6,192 nt of DNA from an uncultured Clostridia bacterium (GTDB taxonomy: Bacteria > Bacillota > Clostridia > Christensenellales > CAG-314). The DNA is taken from contig CAKQXG010000124.1 in the NCBI GenBank assembly GCA_934281515.1, forward strand, positions 1 through 6,192, read 5' to 3'. Each line of letters begins with the position of its first letter. Within the stretch, counting starts at the first letter, position 1. The notes beneath the pieces were generated by a model, which saw only the letters and a program-made list of their open reading frames with translations, ran no database searches and had not been told where the DNA came from. Positions 1-5,483 of the stretch are shown here, in pieces. Both the position numbers and the translations under genes were made by a program.

Positions 1-273
1 CTGTACGACAGCGTGTACAGCGACGAAGAGGACTGCGTTACCTATGCCGACCATCTTGCCGACAATTCGGTAAGCGAAGATAAGTGGTCGGAAGAACTGA
101 CTCTTAAGGAAGCGTTGGCTGCCCTTGACGAAAAGGAACGAAACATACTTATCAAACGCTACTTTGAAGGGAAAACGCAAACGGAAGTGTCCAGGGAAAT
201 AGGACTAAGCCAAGCGCAAGTGTCTCGTCTTGAGAGTTGCGCGGTAAAGCGGTTGCGCATGCAAATGACATAA
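1..273 (+). CDS. sigG: Sporulation sigma factor, C-terminal part (probably sigma-G), 5' truncated
   Basis: The frame is open from base 1, so the gene begins outside the window; only the last 90 residues are present. They cover the end of sigma region 3 and all of region 4, which contacts the -35 element. The helix-turn-helix lies at about residues 59-78 of the visible part (KTQTEVSREIGLSQAQVSRLE), very close to the matching stretch of Bacillus SigF and SigG. The preceding segment with LTLKEALAALDEKERNILIKR is also typical. In the family these factors direct RNA polymerase in the forespore. SigF and SigG are hard to separate from this end alone. I favour SigG because a YlmC/YmxH gene follows directly, as it does downstream of spoIIGA-sigE-sigG in Bacillus and Clostridia. 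The gene ends in tandem stops TAATAA. The usual GGDP-like stretch before region 4 is replaced by an acidic DEEDC sequence, so some divergence exists. Confidence 0.8.
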   Translation: MYDSVYSDEEDCVTYADHLADNSVSEDKWSEELTLKEALAALDEKERNILIKRYFEGKTQTEVSREIGLSQAQVSRLESCAVKRLRMQMT

Positions 274-302
274 TAAGACAAAATTCGACATATCGTATTG
301 TT

Positions 303-306
303 GGAG
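303..306 (+). promoter_or_regulatory. Ribosome binding site of the YlmC/YmxH gene
   Basis: GGAG lies six bases before the ATG at 313. A longer reading from a TTG at 298 would place this motif inside the coding region, so the Shine-Dalgarno position decides for the ATG start. Confidence 0.7.
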
Positions 307-312
307 ACTGAT

Positions 313-621
313 ATGGAATTGAGCTTTTGTGAGCTGAAGAGTAAAGAAATCGTCAACGTAAAAAGCGGTGCAAAGATGGGAAAACCTATCGACATGATTT
401 TTGCGGCTAACGGTACGTGCGTGCTGGGCATTGTCGCGCCGGGTGTGCGCAAGCTTTTTCGCCCCGTCGAGGATATATTTATCCCGTGGAAAAACATTAC
501 AAAAATCGGTTCCGACGTCATTTTGGTAGACATTGACGTGTGCCGAAGTTTGACGGCAATGCGCAAGCAGGACGGAGAAAACGGCCGTGACGGTCAGTCT
601 CGCGACGGCGATTACCTGTAA
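313..621 (+). CDS. YlmC/YmxH-family PRC-barrel sporulation protein
   Basis: A 102-residue protein starting MELSFCELKSKEIVNV. It matches the small YlmC/YmxH family: an opening with S/C-E-L-x-x-K-E-I-V-(N/D)-V, a central β-rich segment, then IPWKNITKIGSDVILVDI at about residues 56-73, the family's PRC-barrel signature. The molecular function of the family is not established; members are common in endospore formers. The gene lies 39 nt after the sigma factor stop and no terminator is visible between them, so co-transcription is likely. Family members usually end near the GSDVILVDI motif at about 80-85 residues. Here about 29 further residues follow, hydrophilic and rich in G, D and R (NGRDGQSRDGDYL at the end). 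I chose the ATG at 313 over the TTG at 298 because of the well-placed GGAG. Confidence 0.82.
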   Translation: MELSFCELKSKEIVNVKSGAKMGKPIDMIFAANGTCVLGIVAPGVRKLFRPVEDIFIPWKNITKIGSDVILVDIDVCRSLTAMRKQDGENGRDGQSRDGDYL

Positions 622-630
622 AACGGCAAA

Positions 631-677
631 ACTATGTCGAAAATCGTCAAATTGCAGAATACTATTTTAGACATAGT
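631..677. repeat. Imperfectly nested inverted repeats downstream of the YlmC gene
   Basis: ACTATGTC (631-638) and GACATAGT (670-677) are perfect 8-base complements separated by 31 bases. A competing shorter pair, TACTAT (660-665) and ATAGTA (673-678), shares the right arm. No U-run follows, so this is not a standard terminator. It may add 3' structure to the upstream transcript, or be chance in an A/T-rich spacer. Confidence 0.3.
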
Positions 678-713
678 ATATTCAAAACAAATAGAATTTC
701 ATTAAAATGGCAC

Positions 714-739
714 AAACGGGGCAATTTGCCTCGTTTTTT
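714..739 (+). terminator. Rho-independent terminator of the sigG-ylmC unit
   Basis: Nine-base stem AAACGGGGC (714-722) with GCCTCGTTT (728-736), one G-U wobble, a five-base loop, then a U-rich run continuing to 739 and beyond. It lies 93 bases after the YlmC stop and before the next promoter, so it fits as the end of the sporulation unit. Confidence 0.8.
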
Positions 740-790
740 GTTTGTCTGATAAACTGTTTGTGAAGAGCGGTTTTATGTCAAAGTAATTGT

Positions 791-819
791 TTGCTTATTT
801 CGGCATTATATGATATAAT
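791..819 (+). promoter_or_regulatory. Predicted extended -10 promoter (sigma-A type)
   Basis: The -10 box TATAAT (814-819) is a perfect consensus and is preceded by TGA (811-813), giving a full TGnTATAAT extended -10. TTGCTT (791-796) is a partial -35 box with an ideal 17-base spacer. Transcription would start near 826, which leaves a leader of about 186 nt before the pseudouridine synthase start codon. It is the best promoter in the window and follows the terminator at 714-739. Confidence 0.7.
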
Positions 820-825
820 ATAAAC

Positions 826-1011
826 GAAAAACTAGGCTCTTGCGTTTGCCTGTGTTTGGTACATCTTCAAGCAAGCGACTTCGTGTGCCGTATACGCGTG
901 CGCAAATCGATTGGCAATAGGGCGGTTGCAGAATAACGCAATGTGTTGCAATGCGTAATCTTCCCTGCAGACAGAGAAAAAGAATAACAAAATCTATTAC
1001 GAGAACAAACC
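826..1011 (+). promoter_or_regulatory. Long untranslated leader or possible small RNA, unassigned
   Basis: The stretch between the predicted transcription start and the ATG at 1012 holds no convincing ORF. It can fold locally: GGTACA (858-863) can pair with TGTGCC (884-889), and TGCGTT plus GC (841-849, one bulged base) with GCAATGCG (948-955). Several perfect short palindromes lie at 889-918, and direct repeats of GCAATG lie at 938 and 948. It does not resemble 6S, SRP, tmRNA or any riboswitch that I can recall. No terminator hairpin with a U-run precedes the gene, so read-through into the coding region is expected. The call rests on the promoter and on hand-found pairings only. Confidence 0.35.
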
Positions 1012-1860
1012 ATGCTAAAAGAAATTACAGTACAAAACAAGCAGTTGCTTAGCGATTGCATTATCGAAAACACCGACCTTGGCTACTACCGAGTACAAAA
1101 GGTTATCAAAAATCGCAATGTCAAAATCAACGGCGTGCGTGTGGGCGTCGACCAGAATGTCAACCCCGATGACGTTGTGTACGTCTTTCTTGCCGACCGC
1201 GAAAAAGACAGTATCGAAGTCGTTTACCGTGACGACAATATACTTGTCGTCAACAAAAACGTCGGCATAGAAGTGGTCGGGGAAAACTCCCTTACCGAAC
1301 GTATCAACAACATTCTTACCGATGTAACGGCTGTTCCCGTGCATCGTCTTGATCGCAACACAATGGGGTTGGTGGTGTTTGCGCTAAACAAGACTGCCGA
1401 AACGGAATTGTTGAATTCTTTCAAGGTGCGCGATATCGACAAAACCTACACATGCGTTGTAGTAGGTAATCCTCAGCCTGCCAATGCCAGATTGAAGGCT
1501 TGGCTGTTTAAGGACGCAAAAAAGAGCATGGTGTACATCAGCAATACGCAAAAGCCGGGCTATGTACCAATCGAAACGCATTACAGCCTTGTTAAACGCA
1601 TGGGTGAGTTGAGCATGCTCGAAGTAAAACTTGTTACGGGACGCACGCACCAGATTCGTGCGCACCTGGCGTATGTGCATTTGCCCGTACTGGGCGACGG
1701 CAAATACGGTATCAACAAGATTAACCGTCGTTACAGAGTAAAAACACAATTGCTGTGCTGCACAAAAATTACCTTCCACTTTGCGCAAGGTTCGCTTAAA
1801 TACCTTGACAACAAAAGCGTGGTGCTTAACGTAGACTTGACTCAATACTACAAAAAGTAA
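1012..1860 (+). CDS. RluA/RluD-family pseudouridine synthase
   Basis: A 282-residue cytoplasmic enzyme predicted to isomerise uridine to pseudouridine in rRNA or tRNA. An S4-like RNA-binding segment lies at about residues 12-60 (VQKVIKNRNVKINGVRV, then PDDVVYVFL). The catalytic domain follows: DDNILVVNKNVGIEV at 74-88, and the catalytic motif HRLDRNTMGLVVFA from 111, in which Asp114 is the expected nucleophile. The LVTGRTHQIRAHLAYVHLPV stretch and GDGKYG come later, all in family order. Length fits the family. The exact target position cannot be read from the sequence, so I give no rluC or rluD symbol. The start codon has only a weak upstream GAG (1001-1003). The gene comes after a long leader and is followed 15 nt later by the DUF512 gene, so the two probably share a transcript. 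One oddity: the usual lysine/proline-rich NKPxGxxVHP stretch reads NKNVGIEVVG here. Confidence 0.9.
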   Translation: MLKEITVQNKQLLSDCIIENTDLGYYRVQKVIKNRNVKINGVRVGVDQNVNPDDVVYVFLADREKDSIEVVYRDDNILVVNKNVGIEVVGENSLTERINNILTDVTAVPVHRLDRNTMGLVVFALNKTAETELLNSFKVRDIDKTYTCVVVGNPQPANARLKAWLFKDAKKSMVYISNTQKPGYVPIETHYSLVKRMGELSMLEVKLVTGRTHQIRAHLAYVHLPVLGDGKYGINKINRRYRVKTQLLCCTKITFHFAQGSLKYLDNKSVVLNVDLTQYYKK

Positions 1861-1875
1861 CACAAAGACATAAAT

Positions 1876-3174
1876 ATGCTTAAAATCAACAGTATTCAAC
1901 GTCGTTCTACAGCCGACAAAGTAGGCTTGAAGGTGGACGACGTAATTACACAATTTAACGACAGTCCCGCGTTGGATATGCTTGACGTTGCTTATTTCGA
2001 CAGTCAGGCGCAGTTTAGCGTTACCGTAGCGCGCGGCGACAAAAGCCTGACTTTCAACGTCAGGAAGGATGTCAACGAGCCGATGGGGTGGGATTTTTAC
2101 GACGAGTGCTACATCGAGCCGCGTTGGTGTGCCAACAAGTGCGTTTTTTGCTTTGTCGATCAACTACCCAAGGGACAACGTCCGACTCTGTACGTCAAGG
2201 ACGACGACTGGCGGCTGAGTTTCGTTTCGGGTAACTTTGTTACGCTTACCAACATTTCCGACAAGGAAATTGCCCGTATTTTGGACAAAAAGTTTTCGCC
2301 CCTGTACGTATCTGTGCACGCGACCGACGACGTAATTCGCCGTAAACTGCTTGGCAATCCTCGCGCACGCGACATTATGCCGCTGCTGAAAACGTTTGCC
2401 GACGGCGGTATCAACATGTATACGCAGGTTGTTATGTGTCCGGGACTTAACGACGGAGAGGTTTTGCGCAAAACGCTTACCGATTTGTATACTCTGTATC
2501 CTTCGGTGCAAAACGTAGCAATCGTGCCTGTAGGACTGACAAAGTTCCGTTGCGAGTTGACCAAGCTTACCCCTGTCAATCAACAGGAAGCATGCGACAC
2601 TATTGACCTTGTTGAAGCGTTTGACAAACAGTGCTTCGACAATACCGGCGAGCACTTTGCTTATTGCAGTGACGAAATGTACGTGTACGCCAAGCGCGAT
2701 GTGCCGAGCTACGAGTACTACGGCGACTTCAATCAGCTTGAAAACGGAGTCGGCTTGGTTGCCGACACTCGCTACCAATTCGATCTGGCATTTGCCGACG
2801 CGGTATCCGCCAAGGAGGGCAGTTTTACCCTTGTTACGGGTGTGTCTGCCGCGCCGTTTATACAGCAGCTTGTGGACAAGGCAAAGGCGAAGTTTCCTTC
2901 GCTTAATGCCAACGTAATCACAGTGGTAAACAAGTTCTTCGGAGAAACGGTTACCGTAGCAGGGTTACTTGTGGGCAGTGACATTCTGGAAGAACTTGCC
3001 AAACACGACGACATCGGCGACACGATAGTGATACCACGCGTGATGTTGCGCGAGATAGAGGACGTCTTTTTGGACGGAATGACTTTGCAAGAGTTTACCG
3101 AGCGTTGCGGCAGGCGCGTCGAAGTGGTTGCCGACGGCTACGAAACCTGTCTTGCATTGCTTAACTGCGACTAG
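1876..3174 (+). CDS. DUF512 protein with PDZ-like domain and CxxxCxxC Fe-S motif
   Basis: A 432-residue protein of the DUF512 family. Residues 1-65 look like a PDZ-type domain (KINSIQRRSTADKVGLKVDD opening). Then comes WCANKCVFCFVDQLPKG with Cys85, Cys89 and Cys92, a CxxxCxxC arrangement like that of radical-SAM enzymes. LYVKDDDWRLSFVSGNFVTL and SPLYVSVHATD follow, both strongly family-specific. The C-terminal DUF512 part begins near FAYCSDEMYVYAK and includes YYGDFNQLENGVGLV and a Rossmann-like VTGVSAAPF segment. The length is normal for the family. Its reaction and substrate are unknown to me; a 4Fe-4S cluster and radical-SAM-like chemistry are inferred from the cysteines only. It follows the pseudouridine synthase by 15 nt and precedes der by 132 nt; the DUF512-der pairing recurs in Clostridia. 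The Shine-Dalgarno is weak (AAAGA-like), which suits translation from a shared message. Confidence 0.9.
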   Translation: MLKINSIQRRSTADKVGLKVDDVITQFNDSPALDMLDVAYFDSQAQFSVTVARGDKSLTFNVRKDVNEPMGWDFYDECYIEPRWCANKCVFCFVDQLPKGQRPTLYVKDDDWRLSFVSGNFVTLTNISDKEIARILDKKFSPLYVSVHATDDVIRRKLLGNPRARDIMPLLKTFADGGINMYTQVVMCPGLNDGEVLRKTLTDLYTLYPSVQNVAIVPVGLTKFRCELTKLTPVNQQEACDTIDLVEAFDKQCFDNTGEHFAYCSDEMYVYAKRDVPSYEYYGDFNQLENGVGLVADTRYQFDLAFADAVSAKEGSFTLVTGVSAAPFIQQLVDKAKAKFPSLNANVITVVNKFFGETVTVAGLLVGSDILEELAKHDDIGDTIVIPRVMLREIEDVFLDGMTLQEFTERCGRRVEVVADGYETCLALLNCD

Positions 3175-3295
3175 CCGCAAAAGTATGTTTGCCGCATGAC
3201 GAGAGCGAACGGGGCAACAAAATCGATGTCGGCGCGTCTTGACGTGACAAAGACGTATAACGACCGCATATGCATTAGTTGCCATACATAATACC

Positions 3296-3301
3296 AAGGA
3301 G
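3296..3301 (+). promoter_or_regulatory. Strong ribosome binding site of der
   Basis: AAGGAG lies five bases before the ATG at 3307 and is the best Shine-Dalgarno in the window. The 132-base gap before der (3175-3306) contains TTGACG at 3239-3244 and a GCATATGC palindrome at 3266-3273, but no correctly spaced -10 box, so I do not call a promoter there. High translation of der relative to its upstream neighbours is an inference. Confidence 0.75.
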
Positions 3302-3306
3302 TAACA

Positions 3307-4638
3307 ATGAGTACGACAAATAAGCCATTGGTTGCCATTGTAGGCAAACCCAACGTTGGCAAATCGACATTTTTCAATAAGGTTTGCGGAAGCCGAATTT
3401 CCATCGTGTCCGACATGCCCGGCGTTACGCGCGACCGCATTTACGCCGACGCAGTGTGGCTTGACAAGCAATTTACGCTTGTCGACACGGGCGGTATACA
3501 GACCAAAAGCGACGACATTATGTTTCGTCACATACGCGAACAGGCGCAAATTGCTCTTGACCTTGCCGACGTAATTTTGTTTTTTACGGACTACAAAACG
3601 GGTCTGACCAGTGAGGACTACGACGTAGGCGCGATACTGCGTAAGACTAACAAACCCGTGATATTGGTTGTCAACAAGGTTGACCATTTTTTGGAAGCCG
3701 ACCTGTCGGATTTCTATCGTCTTGGTTTCGGCGAGGTGTATGCCATTGCCGCCGAACAGAAACAGGGCGTAGGCGACCTGTTGGATGAAGTGATTAGTTT
3801 CTTCCCCGACAGCGAAGATGACGACGAACAGGACGATACCATAAAAATAGCCGTCGTGGGCAAGCCTAATGCCGGCAAAAGCTCGCTTGTCAACAAAATT
3901 CTGGGATACAACCGTACGATTGTATCGGATATTGCAGGCACCACGCGTGACGCTATCGATACTCCGTTCGAATACGACGGGCGCAAGTATACTATCATCG
4001 ATACGGCAGGCATGCGCCGTAAACGCGCTATTTCTGACGAGACAGTAGAAGATTACGCCGTGATGCGTTCGCTTAACGCAGTGCGCCGTGCCGACGTGTG
4101 TTTGCTTGTGGTAGACGCAGGCGAAGGACTGTCCGAACAGGACGTCAAGATCGCCGGGTTTATCGACGAGCAAGGCAAACCGTCGGTGGTGGTTGTCAAC
4201 AAGTGGGATTTGGTCGAAAAGGATACTCATACGGTTGAGAAGTTCAAAAAGGATTTGCAGTGCGACCTTGCTTTTATGGACTATTTCCGTTTTCTGACCG
4301 TGTCTGCGCTGACGGGACAAAGAGTAAACAAATTGATGAACGAAGTTGACTACGTGTATGCCAAGAGTACATTCCGTTGCACGACAGGTATGCTGAACGA
4401 CGTGGTTGCAGACGCTATCGCCGCTGTGGAGCCGCCTGCAAGCAGCGGTAGACGTGCAAAAATCAAATATTGCACACAGCCGTCTACGCAACCCCCGACA
4501 TTCGTGTTCTTTGTCAACGAAGCAAAGCTTGTTCACTTTTCGTACAGACGTTATCTGGAAAACTATATTCGCCGCGCGTTCGGTCTGGACGGTACACCCA
4601 TAAGACTTGTTTTCCGTGACGGAACGGAAGAGGATTAG
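3307..4638 (+). CDS. der: Ribosome biogenesis GTPase Der (EngA)
   Basis: A 443-residue protein with the diagnostic tandem GTPase domains and a C-terminal KH-like domain. Domain 1: P-loop GKPNVGKS at 13-20, GVTRDR switch I, DTGG at 60-63, NKVD at 123-126. Domain 2: GKPNAGKS at 185-192, GTTRDA, DTAGMRRKR from 232, NKWD at 298-301, then SALTGQRV as G5. The KH-like domain covers about residues 350-443, ending in YLENYIRRAFGLDGTPIRLVFR. Der binds the 50S subunit and is needed for its maturation; it acts in the cytoplasm and is normally essential. The linker between the GTPase domains is very acidic (SEDDDEQDD), and the G5 of domain 1 reads IAAEQ rather than the usual SA-x. Every core GTP-binding motif is intact. 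The gene follows the DUF512 gene after 132 nt and is almost joined to plsY, with 3 nt between stop and start. Confidence 0.97.
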   Translation: MSTTNKPLVAIVGKPNVGKSTFFNKVCGSRISIVSDMPGVTRDRIYADAVWLDKQFTLVDTGGIQTKSDDIMFRHIREQAQIALDLADVILFFTDYKTGLTSEDYDVGAILRKTNKPVILVVNKVDHFLEADLSDFYRLGFGEVYAIAAEQKQGVGDLLDEVISFFPDSEDDDEQDDTIKIAVVGKPNAGKSSLVNKILGYNRTIVSDIAGTTRDAIDTPFEYDGRKYTIIDTAGMRRKRAISDETVEDYAVMRSLNAVRRADVCLLVVDAGEGLSEQDVKIAGFIDEQGKPSVVVVNKWDLVEKDTHTVEKFKKDLQCDLAFMDYFRFLTVSALTGQRVNKLMNEVDYVYAKSTFRCTTGMLNDVVADAIAAVEPPASSGRRAKIKYCTQPSTQPPTFVFFVNEAKLVHFSYRRYLENYIRRAFGLDGTPIRLVFRDGTEED

Positions 4639-4641
4639 CCG

Positions 4642-5397
4642 ATGGTCGAAACTTATGTTCATTTTTGGTGGCAGTTGCTGCTTGTTGCTATTGGCGCGGC
4701 ATTGCTCGGTTCAATCAATTTCTCCGTACTGTTTTCTCGGTTGTTCAAAAAGGACGACGTGCGCAACTACGGCAGCGGAAACCCCGGCACGACAAACATG
4801 TTTCGCGTATTCGGCTTGCCACTTGGATTGCTTACGTTTGTTGCCGACAGTTTAAAGGGCGTGTGCGCTTGCCTTGTAAGCAAGGCAATATTTATCGGCG
4901 CAGGATTGCCTGCCGAAGCGGCGCGCGCAGCGGAGTTTGTTGCAGGATTGTTTGCGGTAGTCGGGCATGTGTTTCCTGTCTACTACAATTTTCGTGGCGG
5001 CAAAGGCGTGGCTACAAGTATCGGCGTAATGTTTTGCGTCGACCCGATATTGATGTTGTGCAGTCTGCCTGTGATGATTGCCGTAATACTGGTTACCGAC
5101 CGTATGTCGGTGATGAGTATGTTGTTTGCCGTGTTTGATATCGTATGGGCGTGGTGCGTGTTTTTGCCAAGAGAAGGCGTTTTGTCTTGCGTTTGCCTGA
5201 CGTTGATGTTTGCTATCGTGTTGTTTGCCCACCGACACAACTTTGTGCGCCTTGTAAAAGGTCATGAATTGCCTACTGGCGTGCGCCGTGCTTTACGCGG
5301 CAAGGCAAAAACAGAGTACGGCAACAGCCAATGCAATTGCTCGGCTGACGTTCGGAAAAACGTACAAAACGATACTCAAATTGACGAGAAAAATTGA
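4642..5397 (+). CDS. plsY: Glycerol-3-phosphate acyltransferase PlsY with extra C-terminal tail
   Basis: Integral membrane enzyme that transfers an acyl group from acyl-phosphate to glycerol-3-phosphate, the first step of phospholipid synthesis. Family motifs appear in order: GSIN at 23-26, YGSGNPGTTNMFRVFG at 43-58, a DxxKG element at 69-73 (DSLKG), GHVFPVYYNFRGGKGVATSIG at 108-128, and the closing HRHNFVRLVKGHE at 197-209. Hydrophobic stretches near 10-32, 57-80, 99-115, 127-150, 155-175 and 180-197 fit a multi-pass protein. Family members usually end soon after the last motif, at about 190-215 residues. This one continues for 42 hydrophilic, partly basic residues (LPTGVRRALRGKAK, then a Cys-, Asn- and Asp-containing end). 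The AGGA at 4631-4634, inside the der 3' end, is the likely ribosome site; the 3-nt gap implies coupling to der. gpsA, the usual next gene in Clostridia, is absent here. Confidence 0.93.
   Translation: MVETYVHFWWQLLLVAIGAALLGSINFSVLFSRLFKKDDVRNYGSGNPGTTNMFRVFGLPLGLLTFVADSLKGVCACLVSKAIFIGAGLPAEAARAAEFVAGLFAVVGHVFPVYYNFRGGKGVATSIGVMFCVDPILMLCSLPVMIAVILVTDRMSVMSMLFAVFDIVWAWCVFLPREGVLSCVCLTLMFAIVLFAHRHNFVRLVKGHELPTGVRRALRGKAKTEYGNSQCNCSADVRKNVQNDTQIDEKN
4869..4888. repeat. Perfect 8-bp hairpin inside plsY
   Basis: TTGCCTTG (4869-4876) and CAAGGCAA (4881-4888) are exact complements around the four-base loop TAAG. The arms encode part of a hydrophobic PlsY segment (residues CLVSKA region). No U-run follows, so it is not a terminator. 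It could slow translation or shape the message, or be coincidental. Confidence 0.4.
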
Positions 5398-5406
5398 TAC
5401 GTATCA
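5395..5406. repeat. 12-bp perfect palindrome overlapping the plsY stop codon
   Basis: TGATACGTATCA reads the same on both strands, and its first three bases are the plsY stop codon. It lies 78 bases before the methyltransferase ATG, so it could be a dimeric repressor site for that gene. No matching second copy was seen in the window, so the regulatory reading is speculative. Confidence 0.3.
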
Positions 5407-5421
5407 TAAATTCGATTACAA

Positions 5422-5444
5422 AACGTCGCTGTTCAGGCGGCGTT
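5422..5444 (+). terminator. Possible weak terminator hairpin after plsY
   Basis: AACGTCGC (5422-5429) pairs with GCGGCGTT (5437-5444) over eight positions with one wobble and a seven-base loop. The tail AAGTGTTATTTT is only partly U-rich and the U-run is delayed. It may end or reduce transcription after plsY, or simply be a processing hairpin. Confidence 0.4.
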
Positions 5445-5483
5445 AAGTGTTATTTTAAGTGACAAAAAAGTGTGTATAGGCAT

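Noticed and set aside
298..312. TTG at 298 as the start of the YlmC/YmxH protein
   Set aside because: The GGAG ribosome site lies at 303-306, within this extension, and family homology begins at the ATG at 313.
941..958. Small upstream ORF starting with ATG at 941
   Set aside because: It encodes only five residues before TAA and has no Shine-Dalgarno sequence.
826..1011. 6S RNA, SRP RNA, tmRNA or T-box in the leader
   Set aside because: None of the hallmark sequences or loops I know for these families could be found; only local, hand-found pairings exist.
1384..2163. A 259-residue reading frame on the - strand across the pseudouridine synthase and DUF512 genes
   Set aside because: Same in-register shadow effect; both + strand genes have clear family motifs throughout.
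3239..3261. TTGACG and TATAAC as a promoter for der
   Set aside because: The spacer is only 11 bases, far too short for a sigma-A promoter, and no better -10 box lies at 16-18 bases.
3266..3292. GCATA with CATACATAAT as a sigma-G/F-type promoter before der
   Set aside because: The spacing of about 12 bases and partial matches do not fit the usual forespore promoter pattern.
2965..4662. A 565-residue reading frame on the - strand covering der
   Set aside because: It is in codon register with der on the opposite strand, its translation is rich in His, Cys, Val and Arg with no recognisable domain, and der is unmistakable. It is a by-product of codon usage.
5394..5421. TTGATA as a -35 box for the methyltransferase gene
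   Set aside because: The hexamer is good, but the matching -10 position reads TTACAA, with too few consensus bases.
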